A stretch of 44,261 bases of DNA from Clostridiales bacterium (GTDB taxonomy: Bacteria; Bacillota; Clostridia; Lachnospirales; WQUN01): positions 1 to 44,261 of the forward strand of contig JAISGK010000075.1 of assembly GCA_031263155.1 (NCBI GenBank). The letters run 5' to 3'. Made by a program: the position numbers and the translations under genes. The notes below the pieces were generated by a model. That model did no database searches, was not told where the DNA came from, and was given only the letters and a program-made list of their open reading frames with translations. Shown in pieces: positions 16,278 through 24,529 of this stretch. Numbering within the stretch: position 1 is the first letter of the stretch; every line of letters starts with the position of its first letter.

Positions 16278-16748
16278 GTGAAGGTCATCGCAACAATAAT
16301 TTTACTGGCAATGATAACGGGATGCGCATCCGGAAAAGAGTATGCGCGCGACAACGCGGAAGCGTTTTATAAAAATGGTTCTACCAATACTTATAGAAGA
16401 GGCGGCAATTATCAGGCCGAACCTACTCCCGCCGTCCAGGCGGCGGAAGAGCCAAAGTCTGACCACGCCCAAATACTGGCGGATGCGATATGCGAATTAG
16501 AGGGCATAACAAAGTCGTCTGTCATCCTGATAGGTAATACGGCGATAGTAGGCATTAGAACAGAAGATTTAAGCAGTTTTGATTTGCAGGAGCTTAAGCT
16601 GGCGATCGCCAATTGTGTAAAAGCGTTGGACGAAAACATTGATCACGTAAGTGTGACCGACAGCCACGAACTTTCAGAACGCATAAGTCAAATGCATGGG
16701 GCAGGCTACGACAGCGATGTGATCAATGACTTTGCGCCGCGCAGTTAG
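16278..16748 (+). CDS. YhcN/YlaJ-type sporulation lipoprotein
   Basis: The start is taken as GTG at 16278 with GGGAG 8 bases upstream; this gives a compact lipoprotein signal MKVIATIILLAMITGC with lipobox ITGC. A Gln/Pro-rich spacer follows. The conserved region HAQILADAICELEGITKSSVILIGNTAIVGIR... then LKLAIANCVKALDENIDHVSVTDSHELSERI corresponds to the YhcN/YlaJ family. Family members are spore-membrane lipoproteins linked to germination and cortex. It lies upstream of, but is probably transcribed separately from, the two-component system. Its stop codon sits in a 17-base direct repeat (GCGCAGTTAGG at 16737 and 16754). Confidence 0.75.
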   Translation: MKVIATIILLAMITGCASGKEYARDNAEAFYKNGSTNTYRRGGNYQAEPTPAVQAAEEPKSDHAQILADAICELEGITKSSVILIGNTAIVGIRTEDLSSFDLQELKLAIANCVKALDENIDHVSVTDSHELSERISQMHGAGYDSDVINDFAPRS

Positions 16749-16764
16749 GTGCGCTGCGCAGTTA
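16737..16764 (+). repeat. Short tandem duplication over the lipoprotein stop codon
   Basis: GCGCAGTTAGG occurs twice with a 17-base period (about 16737 and 16754); the first copy contains the TAG stop. An ACCCT hairpin partner for AGGGT follows at about 16772. It looks like a replication-slippage duplication and has no clear function. Confidence 0.6.
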
Positions 16765-16823
16765 GGGTTCACACCCTGTAGCGGCTTGAGCCACGCGCCC
16801 GCTAAAACTAGATTTTTTCTCCA

Positions 16824-16856
16824 TTTAAGGTGGATTTAAGGCCCCTGCCGTATACT
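16824..16856 (+). promoter_or_regulatory. Direct-repeat operator and -10 of the response-regulator gene
   Basis: TTTAAG (16824-16829), GTGGA, TTTAAG (16835-16840) form a direct repeat with 11-bp period. A -10 box TATACT (16851-16856) starts 10 bases after the second repeat. There is no good -35, as in activator-dependent promoters of the PhoB/OmpR type. TTTAAG-N5-TTTAAG is the published recognition pattern of streptococcal CiaR. The same arrangement recurs upstream of the VTC gene. Confidence 0.7.
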
Positions 16857-16887
16857 TATCCCAAATAGCTATGCAGGAGGGGGCGCT

Positions 16888-17583
16888 ATGAAAATACTCT
16901 ACGTCGAAGACGAAAAATATATGGCTCGCGCTGTGGCTCAGGTGCTTCGCAAGAACAACTACAGTGTGGATCTGGCGCACGATGGCGAAAGCGGACTTGA
17001 CTTGGCGTGTTCTGGTTTGTACGACATCGTTGTGCTAGATGTTATGCTACCAAAGCGCAACGGCATATCCGTTCTAAGCGCAATGCGTAAGCAGGGTCTG
17101 GAAACCCCTGTGATTATGCTTACAGCCAAAAGTGAGATCGAGGACAAGGTTGCTGGGTTGGACAGCGGGGCGGATGATTACCTGACAAAACCTTTTCAAA
17201 CTGACGAACTACTCGCGCGGCTACGTGCCCTTGGCCGCCGAAAAGGGCAGCTTGTGCCAGACAATACGCTTGTTTTTGGCGACATAGAATTTAACCATAA
17301 CACCCTTAACCTGTCTGGAAGCGGTAAATCGTTTCGGCTCACGCTAAAAGAGGGGCAGCTTTTGGAAATGCTTATACTTAACAAAGGACAGGCGGTGTCG
17401 GCTAACAGTATTATCGAAAAGTTGTGGGGTTGGGATTCAGGAGCGGACGACGGCTATGTTCAGGTTCAAGTGTCGTTTTTGAGAAAGAAACTGGCTCTTA
17501 TCTCCGAAACAGTGAGAATAAAGACAATTCGCGGCGTCGGATACTTGCTTGTCGAAGAAACGGAAAATCAAACCGATGTTTAA
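16888..17583 (+). CDS. OmpR/PhoB-family response regulator
   Basis: The receiver domain (1-115) carries the acidic pocket VEDE, the phospho-acceptor Asp51 in VVLDVMLP, Thr79 in MLTA and Lys101 in LTKPF. The C-terminal winged helix (~135-225) has FRLTLKEGQLLEML, SIIEKLWGWDSGADDGYVQVQVSFLRKKL and IKTIRGVGYLL. A strong GGAGGGGG site precedes the ATG. Its last codons overlap the kinase gene. The CiaR-like direct repeat in its own promoter suggests positive autoregulation. Confidence 0.93.
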   Translation: MKILYVEDEKYMARAVAQVLRKNNYSVDLAHDGESGLDLACSGLYDIVVLDVMLPKRNGISVLSAMRKQGLETPVIMLTAKSEIEDKVAGLDSGADDYLTKPFQTDELLARLRALGRRKGQLVPDNTLVFGDIEFNHNTLNLSGSGKSFRLTLKEGQLLEMLILNKGQAVSANSIIEKLWGWDSGADDGYVQVQVSFLRKKLALISETVRIKTIRGVGYLLVEETENQTDV

Positions 17584-18859
17584 GCGACTGCGAAACAATA
17601 TGCTTATGTTCAATATGGTCAGTATTTCTATCGTATTGATCGTGGCGTTTTGCGTTATATATCTTGTGGCTTACAGTAACGCCAATAAAAATAATGAGTT
17701 GAGATTGAACACCGTTTCGTCCATGTTCGTTCTTCCTAATCGTCCGCTGTCAAAAGACGCTCAGGGGGCGCGCGCGGATGGGAGCATAAACGCGGGAGAC
17801 GTAGAATTATCAGACAATGACCATTTTTCCCCCAACTACTCAGTATCGTTTGTATTATTTATTCGAAATAATAATCTTGAATACATTCACAGCTATCTTG
17901 ATTTTGACGATAGAATATACACCCAGGCGCTATCCGAAACCGCCGGACAGGTGACAGGGCAAATAAGGTTGGTTGATAAACATTGGATGTTCCGAATGCT
18001 GCCAATGCGCTCGCGACCAAATAACATGGATATCCAGCGCATCGTATTTCTCGATATTTCCGATAGCCAAGCTGGATTAAATGTGCTTTTAGTGACGCTT
18101 TGCTGCGTTAGCGCGGTAGTGCTTGCCGCGTTATTCTTTCTTAGTATGCGCTTTGCCAACAGAGCGGTACAACCGATTGAGAACGCCTACAACAAACAAA
18201 AACAATTTGTCGCGGACGCATCCCACGAGCTTAGAACGCCGATTGCCGTAATAGGAGCGAATATTGACGCCATAGAGGTGAGCGGTGAAGAAACGGTCGC
18301 AAGCCAAAAGGAATGGTTTGAAAATATTCAAGCTGAGCTTAAGCGCACAGGGGCGCTAATTGACGAGCTTCTGTACCTTGCCCGATCGGATAGCCAACAA
18401 AAGGAAAATATCTTGCCCATAGACCTAAGTTTGGCCTGCGAAATGGCTTGTGTTTCCTTTGAGGCTATACTATATGAAAATAAACTGAGATTTGAAACAG
18501 ATATAGCCGAACACATCATCGCTTACGCTGATTTTGATAAATTTAAGCAGGTTATATATATTTTTTTAGACAACGCGAGTAAGTACACCGAAAAGGGTGG
18601 GGAGATTAGTCTATCGCTCACGGCGGAGAACAAATGGGCCATCTTAAAGGTAGTCAATACGGCGGTGGTTTCCCCATCCGACCTTACTAAAATTTTTGAC
18701 CGCTTTTACCGACCAGACGAGGCGCGTTCGGTTGAAGCCGGCGGCGCTGGACTTGGCCTTGCGATAGCGCGAACTATCATCGAGCGTTTTGGCGGCGAAA
18801 TTTCAGCAGACAGCCGTGATAAAAAAACGGCGTTTACTGTCAAACTCAAATTAGCGTAA
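17576..18859 (+). CDS. Sensor histidine kinase
   Basis: The ATG at 17576 overlaps the regulator stop (ATGTTTAA); a TTG at 17549 is also in frame but deep in the regulator gene. Transmembrane helices at ~12-34 and ~168-192 enclose an extracellular sensor of ~130 residues with no recognised domain. HisKA follows with the phospho-acceptor in FVADASHELRTPIAVIGAN, and HATPase_c has DNASKYTEKGGEISL (N box) and GAGLGLAIARTIIERFGGEI (G boxes). There is no clear HAMP domain between TM2 and HisKA. It forms a cognate pair with the preceding regulator. Confidence 0.92.
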   Translation: MFKRLRNNMLMFNMVSISIVLIVAFCVIYLVAYSNANKNNELRLNTVSSMFVLPNRPLSKDAQGARADGSINAGDVELSDNDHFSPNYSVSFVLFIRNNNLEYIHSYLDFDDRIYTQALSETAGQVTGQIRLVDKHWMFRMLPMRSRPNNMDIQRIVFLDISDSQAGLNVLLVTLCCVSAVVLAALFFLSMRFANRAVQPIENAYNKQKQFVADASHELRTPIAVIGANIDAIEVSGEETVASQKEWFENIQAELKRTGALIDELLYLARSDSQQKENILPIDLSLACEMACVSFEAILYENKLRFETDIAEHIIAYADFDKFKQVIYIFLDNASKYTEKGGEISLSLTAENKWAILKVVNTAVVSPSDLTKIFDRFYRPDEARSVEAGGAGLGLAIARTIIERFGGEISADSRDKKTAFTVKLKLA

Positions 18860-18870
18860 AACAGGCAAAG

Positions 18871-18901
18871 AAATCCGGCATAAACAGCGGGATTTTTTTT
18901 T
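18871..18901 (+). terminator. Intrinsic terminator after the histidine kinase
   Basis: AAATCC (18871-18876) pairs with GGATTT (18890-18895) and the stem runs into a nine-base T-run (18893-18901). It separates the two-component operon from the VTC operon, whose own operator starts 6 bases later. Confidence 0.8.
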
Positions 18902-18906
18902 GCTTG

Positions 18907-18939
18907 TTCAAGGTGGGCTTAAGGTTTCTAACCTACGAT
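18907..18939 (+). promoter_or_regulatory. Second CiaR-like operator and -10, upstream of the VTC operon
   Basis: TTCAAG (18907-18912), GTGGG, CTTAAG (18918-18923) repeat the 11-bp-spaced pattern found before the response regulator. The -10 TACGAT (18934-18939) begins 10 bases after the second half-site, exactly as at 16851. A further isolated TTTAAG lies at 18977-18982. The match in spacing and in the GTGG spacer argues that the adjacent regulator controls both operons. Confidence 0.65.
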
Positions 18940-19023
18940 CCTACAATACAAACAAGTTTCACTCATTATAGGCAGGTTTAAGGTTTGACCGTTAAGATAT
19001 AGCAAATGAAGGGGGTTTTTAAC

Positions 19024-19698
19024 GTGACGGCGAGGCGCGAATACAAGCACAGCCTAAACTTTGGCGATTATATCGTCCTGCGAAACAGGCTGAGGCACAC
19101 GATGAAACGCGACCCACACACCGGCCTAAACGGCGAATACAGAGTCAGAAGCCTGTACTTTGACACGCCGGGAGACAAAGCGCTGCGTGAAAAGATAGAT
19201 GGCGTGGATAACAGGGATAAGTTTCGAATAAGGCGATATTTGAACAGTGAGGATTACATCGTACTTGAAAAGAAAAGCAAGCGGCACGGGTTGTGTTACA
19301 AACAGTCCGCGCGGGTGACTGTAGATGAGGTCAGAGCTTTGCTCAATGGCGAGACAAAGTGGCTGCTAGACAAAAACCTGCCCATAGCAAAGGAACTGTA
19401 TACCAGAATACAGTCCGAATGTTTAAGCCCAAAGACGGTGGTAGACTATATCCGCGAGCCGTTCATCTATGCGGCGGGAAACGTCAGGGTCACTTTCGAC
19501 AGAGACATTCATACCGGCGTGTTCTCCACAGACTTCCTGAACGATGAAATGCCCGCCGTGCCTGCGGGCGATGAAATCGTTTTGTTAGAGGTAAAATATG
19601 ACCAGTTTATCCCAAGCCACCTTGTAAACCTCTTAAGGCTTGGCGATCGCAGGGCAAGCGCCTGTTCCAAGTACGCGTTGTGCCGTATTTACGGCTAA
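19024..19698 (+). CDS. VTC-domain protein (polyphosphate polymerase family)
   Basis: The basic-tunnel signatures of the VTC domain are present in order: ARREYKHSLN, YRVRSLYFDTPGDKAL, DKFRIRRYL, LEKKSKRHGLCYKQS, VRVTFDRDI and LLEVKYDQFIPSHL. Eukaryotic Vtc4 with this tunnel fold makes polyphosphate from ATP; bacterial homologues are largely uncharacterised. At ~224 residues it is a stand-alone catalytic domain without SPX or membrane parts. The GTG at 19024 has GGGGG 8 bases upstream and is preferred to the ATG at 19006. It forms an operon with the DUF4956 and CotH genes. Confidence 0.85.
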   Translation: MTARREYKHSLNFGDYIVLRNRLRHTMKRDPHTGLNGEYRVRSLYFDTPGDKALREKIDGVDNRDKFRIRRYLNSEDYIVLEKKSKRHGLCYKQSARVTVDEVRALLNGETKWLLDKNLPIAKELYTRIQSECLSPKTVVDYIREPFIYAAGNVRVTFDRDIHTGVFSTDFLNDEMPAVPAGDEIVLLEVKYDQFIPSHLVNLLRLGDRRASACSKYALCRIYG

Positions 19699-19728
19699 TT
19701 CTATCATTATTTTTGGGGGGAAAATCAA

Positions 19729-20400
19729 ATGACTTTTGGCGACATCTTCAAATCCAGCTTTCTGGATAACGTCACGAGCGTAACAATCTTCGATATGGTT
19801 CTCGCGCTGGCTCTCGCTTTTGGCTTGGGCGTGTTCATCTTCCTGGTATACAAAAAAACCTTTAAGGGTGTAATGTACTCATCCAGCTTCGGTGTAACGC
19901 TCATCGCCCTAACAATGATCTCCACGCTTGTTATCCTTGCCGTAACAAGCAACATCGTATTGTCGCTTGGCATGGTTGGCGCGTTGTCTATTGTCCGTTT
20001 CAGAACGGCGATCAAAGAACCGCTCGATATAGCGTTTCTGTTTTGGTCAATCGCCGTTGGCATCGTCCTCGCGGCGGGAATGATTCCGCTCGCTATGTTC
20101 GGAAGCGTCGTAATTGGCGTGGCGCTGATTGTTTGCGTGAACAAAAAATCTCATGACAACCCCTATATAGTGGTAATTCATTGCGACAACCAAGGCAGTG
20201 AAAACAAAATATCGCGCGCTCTTAAAGATTGTACGCAAAAATGCGTGATCAAGAGCAAGACAGTCAGCTCGGGCTCCATTGAGCTGCATTACGAGGTGAG
20301 GCTAAAATCTGACGACACATCTTTTATAAACGCGCTCTCTGCCGCGCCCGGTGTTTCAAACGCTGTTCTTGTGAGCTATAATGGGGATTATATGGGGTGA
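19729..20400 (+). CDS. DUF4956 membrane protein
   Basis: About four transmembrane helices in residues 20-140 are followed by a soluble C-terminal domain (~145-223). The conserved phrase SNIVLSLGMVGALSIVRFRTAIKEPLDIAFLFWSIAVGI is typical of DUF4956. These proteins regularly occur beside VTC-domain genes and may form the membrane partner or channel of the polymerase; no activity is established. A GGGGGGAAAA site precedes the ATG. The C-terminus overlaps the region containing the CotH ribosome binding site. Confidence 0.88.
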   Translation: MTFGDIFKSSFLDNVTSVTIFDMVLALALAFGLGVFIFLVYKKTFKGVMYSSSFGVTLIALTMISTLVILAVTSNIVLSLGMVGALSIVRFRTAIKEPLDIAFLFWSIAVGIVLAAGMIPLAMFGSVVIGVALIVCVNKKSHDNPYIVVIHCDNQGSENKISRALKDCTQKCVIKSKTVSSGSIELHYEVRLKSDDTSFINALSAAPGVSNAVLVSYNGDYMG

Positions 20401-20404
20401 GAAT

Positions 20405-22183
20405 ATGACAAAGTCTAAATACACAAGCGCGTTTTGCATCGCTGTCGTTATGGCGACACTGGTTGTAACCTGCGCGTTTATGGGCGGATCATCACTCGGC
20501 TTAACTGTCGTACACAACGAACCCGCTTATGTGCAGCGGCTTTTTAGTACAGACAAGGTGCATACCATTGATATTGTTGTGTCAGAGCCCGAATGGGATG
20601 AAATGATAGCGAACGCGGGAAACGAAGAATATATCCAGTGTTCCGTTGTAATTGACGGAGATGCTGTCAAAGGCGTGGGGTTACGACCAAAGGGAAACTC
20701 TTCTCTTTCTATGATTGAGCGTTCTGATTCGGATAGATACAGCTTCAAGGTGGAGTTTGATCATTTTTCCAACGGCACTAATTACTACGGTCTTGACAAA
20801 CTCGTACTGAATAACATCGCGCAAGACAACACCTATATGAAGGACTATGTGACATATCAGATGATGAATGAGATGGGCGCAGACGCTCCGCTGTCGAGCT
20901 TTATATGGGTGACGGTAAACGGCGAAGACAGGGGCCTGTACCTTGCCGCCGAAAGCATTGAGGAGTCGTTTGCGCAAAGGGTTTACGGCAACGACTATGG
21001 AGAGATCTACAAACCCGACACTATGGACTTGAACAATCGCGATAATTGGGGCGGCGACGACGAAAACACAATGCCTAATTTCAACGGCGCTATGCCTGGC
21101 TTTGGAACTGACGGAACGCAGAACTTTGAAAATAGAGAAATGCCGCAGGACACTATGCCCGGCTGGGGAAACGGCGAATGGCCGCAGGACGGTATGCCCG
21201 GTTGGGGAAACGGCGAATGGCCGCAGGACATCGCTCCAGAGGGCGAAAGTGGACAAACTTCGGCATCAGATGATGGCATGACAAACGGCGACCCTCAGGC
21301 AGACGGCAACAGGGGTAATATGGGCGGATTTGGAGGAATGTCCAGAAACGGCAGCAACGCGGTTGCTCTTGCCTATTTAGACGACGACCCGGACAGCTAC
21401 TCAGCAATTTTTGATAGCGCCGCCTTCAAGGTCAGTGAAGCTGATAAAGTTCGACTTATCGAATCTTTAAAGCAACTTAGCGAGGGCGATAATATTGATA
21501 AAGTCGTAAACACCGATGAAGTTATGCGCTACTTCGCGGTTCACAACTTCGTCCTTAACTCTGACAGCTACACAGGCAATTTGATACACAACTACTACCT
21601 ATACGAGGAAGACGGAAAACTGTCGATGATTGCCTGGGACTATAACCTTGCGTTCGGTGGCATGGGCGGCGGTATGCGCGAGTTTGGCAATACCGATACC
21701 GCCTTGCAAACAGATACGGCGACGACTTACGTTAATTATCCTATAGATTCGCCCATGCTTTCTGGCTCGACTGACGACAGGCCAATGATAGCCTGGATAT
21801 TCAACGACGAAAAATACCTGGCGCAATACCATCAAATTTTAGTAGAATCCGCAGCATATTTTGACAGCGGAGAGTTCGCGGCTATGTACGACAACGCTAT
21901 CTCACTCATATCGCCCTATATCGAAAAAGACCCGACAGCGTTTTGCGCCTTTGAAGATTTCCAAAAAGGACAGACTGCTTTGCGTGAATTTTGCCTACTC
22001 AGAGCGGAGAGTATCAAAGGCCAGCTTGACGGCACAATAGCAGCCACAAGTGAAGCGCAAGCCGAAACAGTCAACGCAAACTTTGTGGACGCTTCCCATG
22101 TGGATATGACAAGTATGGGGTCAAGTTCAGGCGGGTTCGGAATGGCTCGCGGCGGCGAAAATCGGCGCGCTCGCAACAATTGA
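20405..22183 (+). CDS. CotH-family secreted protein kinase-like
   Basis: The start at 20405 has GGGGTGAG 3 bases upstream. A signal anchor (residues ~8-30) is followed by a CotH domain: VVSEPEWDEMIAN, KGVGLRPKGNSS, YGLDKLVLNNIAQDNTYMKDYVTYQMMNEMG, GLYLAAESIEESF, and the late MIAWDYNLAFGG typical of the family. CotH of Bacillus phosphorylates spore coat proteins. A ~110-residue Gly/Asn/Met-rich insertion near residues 215-320 contains two perfect 13-residue copies (MPGWGNGEWPQD). The third gene of the VTC/DUF4956/CotH set; it may phosphorylate envelope proteins. The C-terminus is Gly/Arg-rich. Confidence 0.88.
   Translation: MTKSKYTSAFCIAVVMATLVVTCAFMGGSSLGLTVVHNEPAYVQRLFSTDKVHTIDIVVSEPEWDEMIANAGNEEYIQCSVVIDGDAVKGVGLRPKGNSSLSMIERSDSDRYSFKVEFDHFSNGTNYYGLDKLVLNNIAQDNTYMKDYVTYQMMNEMGADAPLSSFIWVTVNGEDRGLYLAAESIEESFAQRVYGNDYGEIYKPDTMDLNNRDNWGGDDENTMPNFNGAMPGFGTDGTQNFENREMPQDTMPGWGNGEWPQDGMPGWGNGEWPQDIAPEGESGQTSASDDGMTNGDPQADGNRGNMGGFGGMSRNGSNAVALAYLDDDPDSYSAIFDSAAFKVSEADKVRLIESLKQLSEGDNIDKVVNTDEVMRYFAVHNFVLNSDSYTGNLIHNYYLYEEDGKLSMIAWDYNLAFGGMGGGMREFGNTDTALQTDTATTYVNYPIDSPMLSGSTDDRPMIAWIFNDEKYLAQYHQILVESAAYFDSGEFAAMYDNAISLISPYIEKDPTAFCAFEDFQKGQTALREFCLLRAESIKGQLDGTIAATSEAQAETVNANFVDASHVDMTSMGSSSGGFGMARGGENRRARNN
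21152..21229 (+). repeat. 39-bp tandem repeat within the CotH gene
   Basis: Two 39-bp units at 21152-21190 and 21191-21229 each encode a 13-residue MPGWGNGEWPQD-type block and differ by only a few bases; a degenerate MPQD precedes them. The repeat keeps the reading frame, so copy-number change would alter only linker length. Confidence 0.9.
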
Positions 22184-22217
22184 CTGCTCGGAAAGGGTTA
22201 CTTTGTAGTTATGAATG

Positions 22218-22264
22218 AAAATGACGGCGTTCTGCGAGATATAGCAGAGAGACCGTCATTTTTT
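22218..22264. terminator. Bidirectional terminator between cotH and glnN
   Basis: AAAATGACGG (22218-22227) pairs with CCGTCATTTT (22253-22262), with an inner TCTGC/GCAGA stem. T-runs flank the stem on both strands, which fits the convergent CotH and glutamine synthetase genes. Confidence 0.85.
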
Positions 22265-22315
22265 GCGCGTACTATACGCCCACGCCTATTGCCCGTGATT
22301 ATATACTCTGTCCCC

Positions 22316-24394
22316 CTAATTTAACACAGAAAACAACATCTCGCCATAAGACGGATACGGCCAATATTTTTTCGCTACATACTGTTCCAATTGGTCTACT
22401 ATGCACCGCAGTTCGCTCATAGCGACAAAAATGGTGTAACGGTAATAGCGGGCATCTCCCAGCGCGTCTTGCTCGCCGCTGCCGTTTACTAAAGCGGAAT
22501 CCAGCGTCTCTAGCTTGTCGTCCAGGCTGTCGCACAGGTCGCTTAGTTTGTTAAGCAGGTGCTCCTCCATTTGCGCGCACAGGCTAAGAGATTTTTTTCC
22601 CTGCACAAGGTTAAGCAATTCCACCTCGTATTTCATTACGGCGGGTATAATCTCTTGCTTTGTCATATCAACCATCGTAAGCGCCTCAATGTTAATGGTC
22701 TTTACGTAATTTTCCAGCAGCAATTCGTAGCGCGAGTGTATCTCTTCTTCCGCGAGAACACCGTGCTTGGTAAGTACATCTATATTCTTTTGCTCTACAA
22801 ACGTGGGCAGCGACTCAATAGTGGTCTTATAGTTGTTAAGTCCCCGCCCTTCCGCCTCCGTGACCCATTCTGCCGCATAGTTATTCCCGTTAAATATTAT
22901 GCGCTCGTGCTTGACTATGGCGTCTTTGATGATCTTAGACAATGCCTTTGTAAAATCGTCGGCCTTTTCCAGCTCGTCGGCAAATTGGCGCAACGATTCG
23001 GCGACTATGGTATTAAGCACGAAATTAGGCCCAGCTATAGAGAAAGAAGAGCCCACCATTCTAAATTCGAATTTGTTGCCCGTAAACGCGAAAGGCGATG
23101 TACGGTTTCTATCTGTGGTGTCTTTGGGGAAATGCGGGAGAACCTTTGTGCCCAGTTCCATCTGCGCCTTGCTTCTGCTTTGATATACAACGCCGCTCTT
23201 GATAGACTCAATAATCTCTGTAAGTTCGTCCCCCAGAAAAATGGAAACAATAGCGGGAGGGGCTTCGTTCGCGCCTAGGCGGTGGTCATTCCCCGCGCTG
23301 GCGACCGACACGCGCAACAGATCTTGATATTCGTCCACAGCCTTTATAATCGCCGCAAGGAACAGCAAAAACTGCTCGTCGGGGTTGTCGCCGGGTTCCA
23401 GTAGGTTTTTGCCCGCATCTGTCGCGAGCGACCAGTTATTATGTTTGCCGCTGCCGTTAACGCCCGCAAAGGGCTTCTCGTGCAGCAGACACGCCATATT
23501 GTGCTTGGCCGCTATGACCTTCATCATTTCCATCGTGATCTGGTTATGATCGGTGCCTACGTTGGTAGACTCAAAAATAGGCGCCATTTCATGCTGGGCG
23601 GGAGCGACCTCGTTATGCTTGGTTTTAACTGGTATGCCCAACTTCCACAGCTCTTCGTCAAGCTCTTTCATAAACGCGCTTACACGCGGTTTAATGGTAA
23701 CAAAGTAATGATCCTCCAGCTCTTGCCCCTTGCTGGGCCGCGAGCCAAACAGTGTGCGGCCGGTGTAGATAATGTCGGGGCGTTTGAGGTACATTTCTTT
23801 ATCAATAAGAAAATATTCTTGCTCTGGCCCTACTGTGGTTATGACACGTTTGCTTGTCATATCGCCAAAAAGGCGCAGTATGCGCAGGGCCTGAAACGAA
23901 AGCGCGTCCATGCTGCGCAGCAAGGGCGTCTTTTTGTCCAGTGCTTGGCCGCCGTAAGAGCAAAAAGCAGTGGGGATACACAGTGAGCCATCTTTTATAA
24001 ACGCGTATGATGTAGGGTCCCACGCGGTATAGCCACGGGCCTCAAAAGTAGCGCGCAAGCCGCCAGAGGGAAAGCTGGAGGCGTCTGGCTCGCCGCGCAC
24101 AAGTTCCTTGCCGGAAAATTCCATGATAATCTTATCGCCTTGGGGCGAGATAAAACTATCGTGCTTTTCGGCGGTAATACCCGTCATGGGCTGAAACCAA
24201 TGCGTAAAGTGCGTTGCGCCGTGTTCCAGCGCCCATTCTTTCATCGCGCTGGCGACGACGTTGGCAACGTCCAATTCAAGGTGGGTACCCTGCGATATTG
24301 TTTTGCGCAAAGCGTTGTAGGTGTCTTTCGGGAGCCTGGCTTGCATAACCTGATCGTTAAATACCAAACTCCCAAATATTTCGGGAACGCCCAT
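22316..24394 (-). CDS. glnN: Glutamine synthetase type III
   Basis: ATP-dependent ammonia assimilation into glutamine. Length 692 and sequence are those of GSIII rather than the ~450-residue GSI: THFTHWFQPMTGITAEKHDSF, IMEFSGKELVRGEPDASSFPSGGLRATFEARGYTAWDP, VGPEQEYFLID, KHNEVAPAQHEMAPIFE, HEKPFAGVNGSGKHNNWSL and NRTSPFAFTGNKFEFRMVGSS. All supply metal and substrate ligands of the family. A strong AGGAGG lies before the ATG. A promoter and terminator-like hairpin upstream suggest a regulated leader. Confidence 0.95.
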   Translation of the reverse strand: MGVPEIFGSLVFNDQVMQARLPKDTYNALRKTISQGTHLELDVANVVASAMKEWALEHGATHFTHWFQPMTGITAEKHDSFISPQGDKIIMEFSGKELVRGEPDASSFPSGGLRATFEARGYTAWDPTSYAFIKDGSLCIPTAFCSYGGQALDKKTPLLRSMDALSFQALRILRLFGDMTSKRVITTVGPEQEYFLIDKEMYLKRPDIIYTGRTLFGSRPSKGQELEDHYFVTIKPRVSAFMKELDEELWKLGIPVKTKHNEVAPAQHEMAPIFESTNVGTDHNQITMEMMKVIAAKHNMACLLHEKPFAGVNGSGKHNNWSLATDAGKNLLEPGDNPDEQFLLFLAAIIKAVDEYQDLLRVSVASAGNDHRLGANEAPPAIVSIFLGDELTEIIESIKSGVVYQSRSKAQMELGTKVLPHFPKDTTDRNRTSPFAFTGNKFEFRMVGSSFSIAGPNFVLNTIVAESLRQFADELEKADDFTKALSKIIKDAIVKHERIIFNGNNYAAEWVTEAEGRGLNNYKTTIESLPTFVEQKNIDVLTKHGVLAEEEIHSRYELLLENYVKTINIEALTMVDMTKQEIIPAVMKYEVELLNLVQGKKSLSLCAQMEEHLLNKLSDLCDSLDDKLETLDSALVNGSGEQDALGDARYYRYTIFVAMSELRCIVDQLEQYVAKKYWPYPSYGEMLFSVLN

Positions 24395-24441
24395 AACAAA
24401 ATCCTCCTTTTATTTTTGGTTATGATTATAACAAATACACG

Positions 24442-24480
24442 CAAAATAAAAAACGCCACGGATGATCATATCCACAGCGT
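24442..24480 (-). terminator. Leader terminator (possible attenuator) upstream of glnN
   Basis: On the minus strand an 11-bp stem (24470-24480 with 24453-24463, three G-U pairs) closes a six-base loop and is followed by a T-rich run (complement of 24442-24452). It lies between a strong promoter at 24499-24526 and the glnN start. It may end the DUF6465 transcript or act as an attenuator; a second -10 (TATAAT) at about 24425 could bypass it. Confidence 0.65.
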
Positions 24481-24498
24481 CTTTGCCATAGCAACATT

Positions 24499-24526
24499 AT
24501 TTTAACACAGATTTAGCATTTGTCAA
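24499..24526 (-). promoter_or_regulatory. Sigma-A promoter upstream of the glnN leader hairpin
   Basis: TTGACA (complement of 24521-24526), a 16-base spacer and TAAAAT (complement of 24499-24504) form a near-consensus promoter directly after the DUF6465 stop. Transcripts would start near 24492 and run through the terminator-like hairpin before glnN. Confidence 0.65.
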
Positions 24527-24529
24527 TAC

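Noticed and set aside
18977-18996. Third CiaR-type operator near the VTC start
   Set aside because: TTTAAG and GTTAAG are 14 bases apart rather than 11 and have no -10 at the matching distance; at most a half-site.
22559-23278. 239-codon plus-strand frame opposite glnN
   Set aside because: Antisense to a well-conserved glutamine synthetase; sequence shows no family features.
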